Below are positions 8,058 to 10,284 of a stretch of 10,284 nt of DNA, one piece after another. Location: assembly GCA_945861995.1 (NCBI GenBank), contig CAMAWZ010000059.1, positions 1 through 10,284 of the forward strand. The letters are read 5' to 3'. Positions within the stretch are counted from its first letter, which is position 1, and every line of letters starts with the position of its first letter. The notes under the pieces are model-generated. The model searched no databases and was not told where the DNA came from. It saw nothing but the letters and a program-made list of their open reading frames with translations. The position numbers and the translations under genes were made by a program. The stretch is from Pseudorhodobacter antarcticus (lineage in GTDB: Bacteria; Pseudomonadota; Alphaproteobacteria; Rhodobacterales; Rhodobacteraceae).

Positions 8058-8063
8058 TATACT
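8058..8063 (+). promoter_or_regulatory. Possible -10 box (TATACT) of a promoter for the usp leader
   Basis: TATACT is a 5 of 6 match to the sigma-70 -10 box. No good -35 lies at 16-18 bases; TTGCAC at 8042-8047 is only 10 bases upstream, so a standard promoter is not proven. If used, transcription would begin near 8070, just before the terminator hairpin at 8087. Confidence 0.25.
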
Positions 8064-8086
8064 GGCCATGATGCGACACTTTGGCC

Positions 8087-8122
8087 GCCCGCGCCCTTCC
8101 CCTCGGCGCGGGCTTTCTTTTT
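8087..8122 (+). terminator. Strong intrinsic terminator ahead of usp
   Basis: A perfect 9-base GC-rich stem, GCCCGCGCC (8087-8095) with GGCGCGGGC (8105-8113), closes a 9-base loop and is followed at once by TTTCTTTTT (8114-8122). This is a textbook rho-independent terminator reading rightward. It sits about 195 bases after the trpS stop and 59 bases before the usp ATG. It either ends trpS transcripts, with the usp promoter then having to lie in 8123-8165, or acts as an attenuator inside the usp leader. Confidence 0.82.
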
Positions 8123-8181
8123 GGGTTTCGCTTGCCAATCCCGCCCCGCCCCGCCATGATTGCACCAAAGGAGAACGCAAG

Positions 8182-8637
8182 ATGCGGAAGTTTCTGGTTG
8201 TTCTGGACGAAAGCCGTGAATGCCTTAACGCCATGCGCTTTGCCGCAATGCGCGCGGCCAAAACGGGGGGCGGGGTACAGGTGCTGTCCGTGATCCCGCC
8301 CGAAGAGTTTCAGCATTGGATGGGCGTGGCCGACCTGATGCGCGCCGAGGCGCGCGAGCGAATCGAAGTGCACTTCGACGTGTTCGCCAAATGGATGCGC
8401 GACAAACAGGGCGTGAACCCCGAACTGGTCATCCGTGAAGGCGACCCCGTCACCGAAATCTTGGCCCAAGTGCGCGAAGACCCTGATGTTGGCGTTTTGG
8501 TTCTGGGGGCGGGCACAGAAAAAACGGGCCCTGGCCCGTTGGTATCGCAGCTTTCGCGCGCCTCTGGCAGCCTGCCAGTGCCAATAACGCTTGTTCCGGG
8601 CGATATGTCCAAAGAACGGCTGGAAAGCATAACCTAG
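8182..8637 (+). CDS. Universal stress protein (UspA family)
   Basis: A 151-residue single-domain cytoplasmic protein. The ATG at 8182 is set by AAGGAG at 8168-8173. The start MRKFLVVLDESRECLNAMRFAAMRAA is the typical first strand and helix of the Usp fold, followed by VQVLSVIPPEEF, a long amphipathic helix, ELVIREGDPVTEIL and VGVLVLGAG, ending PVPITLVPG. In ATP-binding Usp proteins the last loop reads G-2X-G-9X-G-S/T. Here it is GAGTEKTGPGPLVSQ, and I cannot fit that motif, so ATP binding is doubtful. The substrate or partner cannot be read from sequence. The gene is preceded by an intrinsic terminator in its leader and followed by a second candidate terminator and then an insertion-sequence remnant. 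Confidence 0.88.
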   Translation: MRKFLVVLDESRECLNAMRFAAMRAAKTGGGVQVLSVIPPEEFQHWMGVADLMRAEARERIEVHFDVFAKWMRDKQGVNPELVIREGDPVTEILAQVREDPDVGVLVLGAGTEKTGPGPLVSQLSRASGSLPVPITLVPGDMSKERLESIT

Positions 8638-8668
8638 GCCGCACCTTTCGGCACGGCCCGTTATTTTG
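8637..8668 (+). terminator. Probable intrinsic terminator of usp
   Basis: GGCCG at 8637-8641 pairs with CGGCC at 8654-8658, with two extra inner C-G pairs possible, and CGTTATTTT follows. The stem begins within the usp stop codon. The stem is short and the T-run imperfect, so strength is uncertain. Confidence 0.5.
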
Positions 8669-8686
8669 TGGCGCTCAGTCTTTTCC

Positions 8687-8712
8687 GAATAGCCCCGATG
8701 TTTTTAAACGCC
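8687..8712 (+). repeat. Left inverted repeat of the IS3 remnant
   Basis: GAATAGCC followed after a variable spacer by TTTAAACGCC; it mirrors 9477-9499 with one mismatch in the inner ten bases and a 3-base length difference between the conserved blocks. The outermost base (8686) is C, not the T found on the other end. Confidence 0.72.
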
Positions 8713-8745
8713 CTGCTTGGAAACTTTAGAAGCAAGGAAGACGAG

Positions 8746-9036
8746 ATGTCCGGGGCTAAATTCACAGGCGAGTTCAAGCCCGATGAGGTGGCCCAAGTCG
8801 AAGATCGGGGTTACCCCTTGCGCGAGGTGGCTGAACGGCTTGGTATCAGCACCAAATCGATCTACACTTGGCAGAAGCAGGTTACGCGTCCAGCGAAGGT
8901 GATTAAGGAGGTCGATGCTCAGGCTGATGAGATTCGTCGCCTCAAACGCGATCTTGTTAGGGTCACCGAGGAGTGGGACATCTTAGAAAAGCCTACCGCA
9001 TACTTCGCCAGGCAATCCCCCCTTTCGCGCATGTAA
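8746..9036 (+). CDS. IS3-family transposase OrfA (helix-turn-helix subunit)
   Basis: A 96-residue protein with the OrfA plan: a start of MSGAKFTGEFKPDEVAQV, a helix-turn-helix around YPLREVAERLGISTKSIYTW (residues about 25-44) that binds the element's ends, and a C-terminal heptad-rich segment ADEIRRLKRDLVRVTEEWDIL for oligomerisation. The ATG at 8746 follows AAGGAAG at 8734-8740; an upstream in-frame ATG at 8668 is unlikely because it lies outside the element. The usual ERDILKKAAAYFA near the end reads EWDILEKPTAYFA, suggesting decay. The frame stops with TAA at 9034-9036, and the OrfB-like sequence continues in the same frame beyond it, so this copy does not show a normal -1 frameshift fusion. 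It could still make a DNA-binding protein, but no functional transposase. Confidence 0.82.
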   Translation: MSGAKFTGEFKPDEVAQVEDRGYPLREVAERLGISTKSIYTWQKQVTRPAKVIKEVDAQADEIRRLKRDLVRVTEEWDILEKPTAYFARQSPLSRM

Positions 9037-9485
9037 ACGTGCTCTGCCGGGCAACGGGTAAGGTATGCCTTCATTGCTGAGAACCTACTGATCTTTGCAG
9101 TCAGGGCCATGTGCCGAATGCTGCTGCTTCATCCGAGCGGTTTTTTTGCATGGCTGCGCGAACCCCTTTCCCAACGGGCGCTGGAGGATCAGCGGCAGAC
9201 CGAGCTTATCAAGACAGCTTGGGAGGAAAATGGCGAGGTCTACGGATACCGCAAGCTGCATGACGATCTGTGCGATCTTGGCGAGGACATCAGCCCCAAC
9301 CGGGCTTGGCGCTTGGCCCGTCTGGCGGGCAAAAGGGCCCAGATTGGTTACAAGAAGAAGCCCGCCAAGACGTGTTCGACTACATCGAATTCTTCTACAA
9401 CCCGCAGCGCAAGCACGTTAGTAATGGCATGCTGTCACCTATCGCCTTCCAACAGCAGCGGAAAATGAAACAGCAAGGCGTCTAA
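9037..9485 (+). pseudogene. IS3-family transposase OrfB, catalytic core deleted and frameshifted
   Basis: OrfB would supply the DDE integrase activity. The N-terminal part is readable from about 9064 (RYAFIAEN), continuing from the in-frame ATG at 9109 with CRMLLLHPSGFFAWLREPLS, EVYGYRKLHDDL and RLARLAGKRAQIGYKKK to about 9360. The expected integrase core, with its DDE residues, is absent. Instead the reading switches frame to EEARQDVFDYIEFFYNP and NGMLSPIAFQQQ, the normal C-terminus, ending with TAA at 9483-9485. The join lies in 9352-9366, where AAGAAGCCCGCC serves both reading frames, as expected of a deletion between short identical stretches. The original frame runs on to 9468 as nonsense. 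No transposase can be made from this copy. Confidence 0.87.
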
Positions 9486-9499
9486 ACTAGAGGCTATTC
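9477..9499 (-). repeat. Right inverted repeat of the IS3 remnant
   Basis: Its complement begins GAATAGCC and ends TTTAGACGCC, matching the left repeat at 8687-8712 with a 3-base gap. It overlaps the last codons and the stop of the OrfB remnant, as is common in this family. The next base outward (9500) completes a terminal CA. Confidence 0.72.
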
Positions 9500-9540
9500 A
9501 GGTAGGATGAGCGGTAATTCAACCTAATCCAAGCGAAATG

Positions 9541-10284
9541 CTATGGTGATTTGGCCGCCAGCTCGGATCTAGCAAGGTCAAGGTCGTTTGAAAGTTGCCG
9601 CACCAGCCAAACCATCCGCTCGAATAGGCCAGTCGCCACGAACAAGGCCTCGCGGTTGGCGTTAGATTGGGTGCCGCTTGCGACTATCTCGTTTCTAAAG
9701 CGCGTCATGACCGTACTGCGGTCGCTGGTCAAACCTTTCAGCATGTCGCCTCCGATATCCTCGCCCTTGGCCTGATCCGCGACCAAACCCAGCAGAAAAT
9801 GCAACGATTCTGTCATGGAACCGCACATGATCTGTTCATGTGGCTCAGGTTTCTTGAGCGTACTTAACTCTCGTACATAGCCATGCAGCGCGTCGATAAG
9901 GGGCAGGATGTGGTTGTTAGAGCGTTGCAATAGCAAAAGGCCACTTAAATCGGAATTTTTCGGGTGGCGATTGATTGCCTCGCTGATAAAATTTTCAATT
10001 TCTGTGATCAACGCCTCTGATAAGGCTCGGCGTTCATTGTTTTCAAGTTGTGGCGCTGTCTCTGCCTGATCTGTACGAAGCGGCGATAGGGCGTAGGGCA
10101 ACAACCCTACCAAGCGGGATTGTTCCTGTTGGGCAAGGATCAAGGCCGTCACAGGTTCATCAACCGCCTCGTCAATAAGAAAGGCGGGTTCAAACTGTTG
10201 CTTTTCAGCGTCCAGCGGCGCGAAGGCATCTAAGAGCTGCCGCAACGGCTTGCGGAAGGCATCCGAAAGCATCGCACCAGTCAA
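9541..10284 (-). CDS. Probable C-terminal PhoU-like region of a Na/Pi cotransporter-family protein, partial
   Basis: The frame is open from the right edge to TAG at 9541-9543, giving 247 residues; the TTG at the edge is probably internal and the gene likely extends beyond the window. The visible part is soluble and helical with no clear membrane segment. Early on it reads FRKPLRQLLDAFAPLD, then PAFLIDEAVDEPVTALILAQQEQSR. This resembles the join, in NptA/YjbB-type proteins, between the last membrane helix and the PhoU-like tail, where a pattern like P-x-Y-L-D-...-A-x-x-x-P-x-x-A-L-x-x-A-x-x-E is common. Later helical segments (HGYVRELSTL, SMTESLHFLLGLVADQA, LFERMVWLVRQLSNDL) suit PhoU-type bundles. 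Full-length members couple sodium entry to phosphate transport at the inner membrane. The DNA looks more AT-rich than the housekeeping genes here, hinting at a different origin. An unrelated helical protein remains possible. Confidence 0.55.
   Translation of the reverse strand: MTGAMLSDAFRKPLRQLLDAFAPLDAEKQQFEPAFLIDEAVDEPVTALILAQQEQSRLVGLLPYALSPLRTDQAETAPQLENNERRALSEALITEIENFISEAINRHPKNSDLSGLLLLQRSNNHILPLIDALHGYVRELSTLKKPEPHEQIMCGSMTESLHFLLGLVADQAKGEDIGGDMLKGLTSDRSTVMTRFRNEIVASGTQSNANREALFVATGLFERMVWLVRQLSNDLDLARSELAAKSP

Larger units (their letters stand above)
8686..9500 (+). mobile_element. IS3-family insertion sequence remnant, internally deleted
   Basis: About 815 bases with both ends recognisable. 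The left end at 8687-8712 begins GAATAGCC and ends TTTAAACGCC; the complement of the right end (9477-9499) begins GAATAGCC and ends TTTAGACGCC, giving imperfect inverted repeats with a 3-base gap. The right tip ends in CA (9499-9500), but the left tip has C where a T would make the usual TG. Inside are an OrfA-type gene and both ends of an OrfB-type transposase without its catalytic middle. Intact IS3 elements are about 1.2-1.5 kb, so several hundred bases are missing. I see no matching 3-4 base target duplication at the flanks. The element cannot move by itself. It separates usp from the oppositely oriented gene at 9541. Confidence 0.85.

Noticed and set aside
8042..8063. TTGCAC and TATACT as a complete -35/-10 promoter
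   Set aside because: The spacing is only 10 bases, far from the 16-18 needed, so only the -10-like box is reported, at low confidence.
7888..8469. Minus-strand frame of 193 codons across the usp leader and usp
   Set aside because: It covers a strong plus-strand terminator and the antisense of the Usp fold; no family features.
8683..9503. Target-site duplication around the IS remnant
   Set aside because: The three bases outside each possible end (TTC or TCC on the left, GGT or AGG on the right) do not match.
1..10284. CRISPR array, toxin-antitoxin pair, tRNA or phage module
   Set aside because: No regularly spaced repeats, no small paired genes with such motifs, no tRNA-like cloverleaf and no phage structural genes were seen on either strand.

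Overview
The window looks like chromosomal DNA from an alphaproteobacterium, most probably the Rhodobacterales. The evidence is the high-GC coding style and the protein flavour of RsmI, GlnD, MurJ and TrpS. The divergent pairing of rsmI with a lipoprotein of the penicillin-binding-protein-activator type also fits, from memory of that group. Most of the window is housekeeping; the accessory part is confined to roughly the last 1.6 kb.

Layout: (1) 1-453, minus strand, N-terminal half of rsmI, cut by the window edge. (2) 567-6071, plus strand, a tight three-gene run: an LpoA-like lipoprotein with a periplasmic-binding-protein fold, glnD (PII uridylyltransferase) and murJ (lipid II flippase), with gaps of 12 and 3 bases. 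(3) 6068-6769, minus strand, a rhomboid-fold membrane protein that overlaps the end of murJ by 4 bases and lacks the residues needed for proteolysis. (4) 6845-7891, plus strand, trpS, divergent from the rhomboid gene. (5) 7892-8181, a leader region with a strong intrinsic terminator ahead of a universal stress protein gene (8182-8637). (6) 8686-9500, the remnant of an IS3-family insertion sequence with both ends still recognisable but with the catalytic core of the transposase deleted. (7) 9541-10284, minus strand, the C-terminal part of a protein resembling the cytoplasmic PhoU-like tail of Na/Pi cotransporter-family proteins, in visibly more AT-rich DNA.

How the genes relate: the lipoprotein and MurJ both point to peptidoglycan synthesis, one as a probable outer-membrane regulator of a synthase and the other as the precursor flippase. 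GlnD, the nitrogen sensor that uridylylates PII, sits between them in the same apparent transcript. The rest are unrelated neighbours. I see no rRNA, tRNA, CRISPR array, phage genes or defence system. No convincing new multi-gene system is present. The points most worth a second look are the protease-dead rhomboid, the terminator in the usp leader and the scar inside the IS element.
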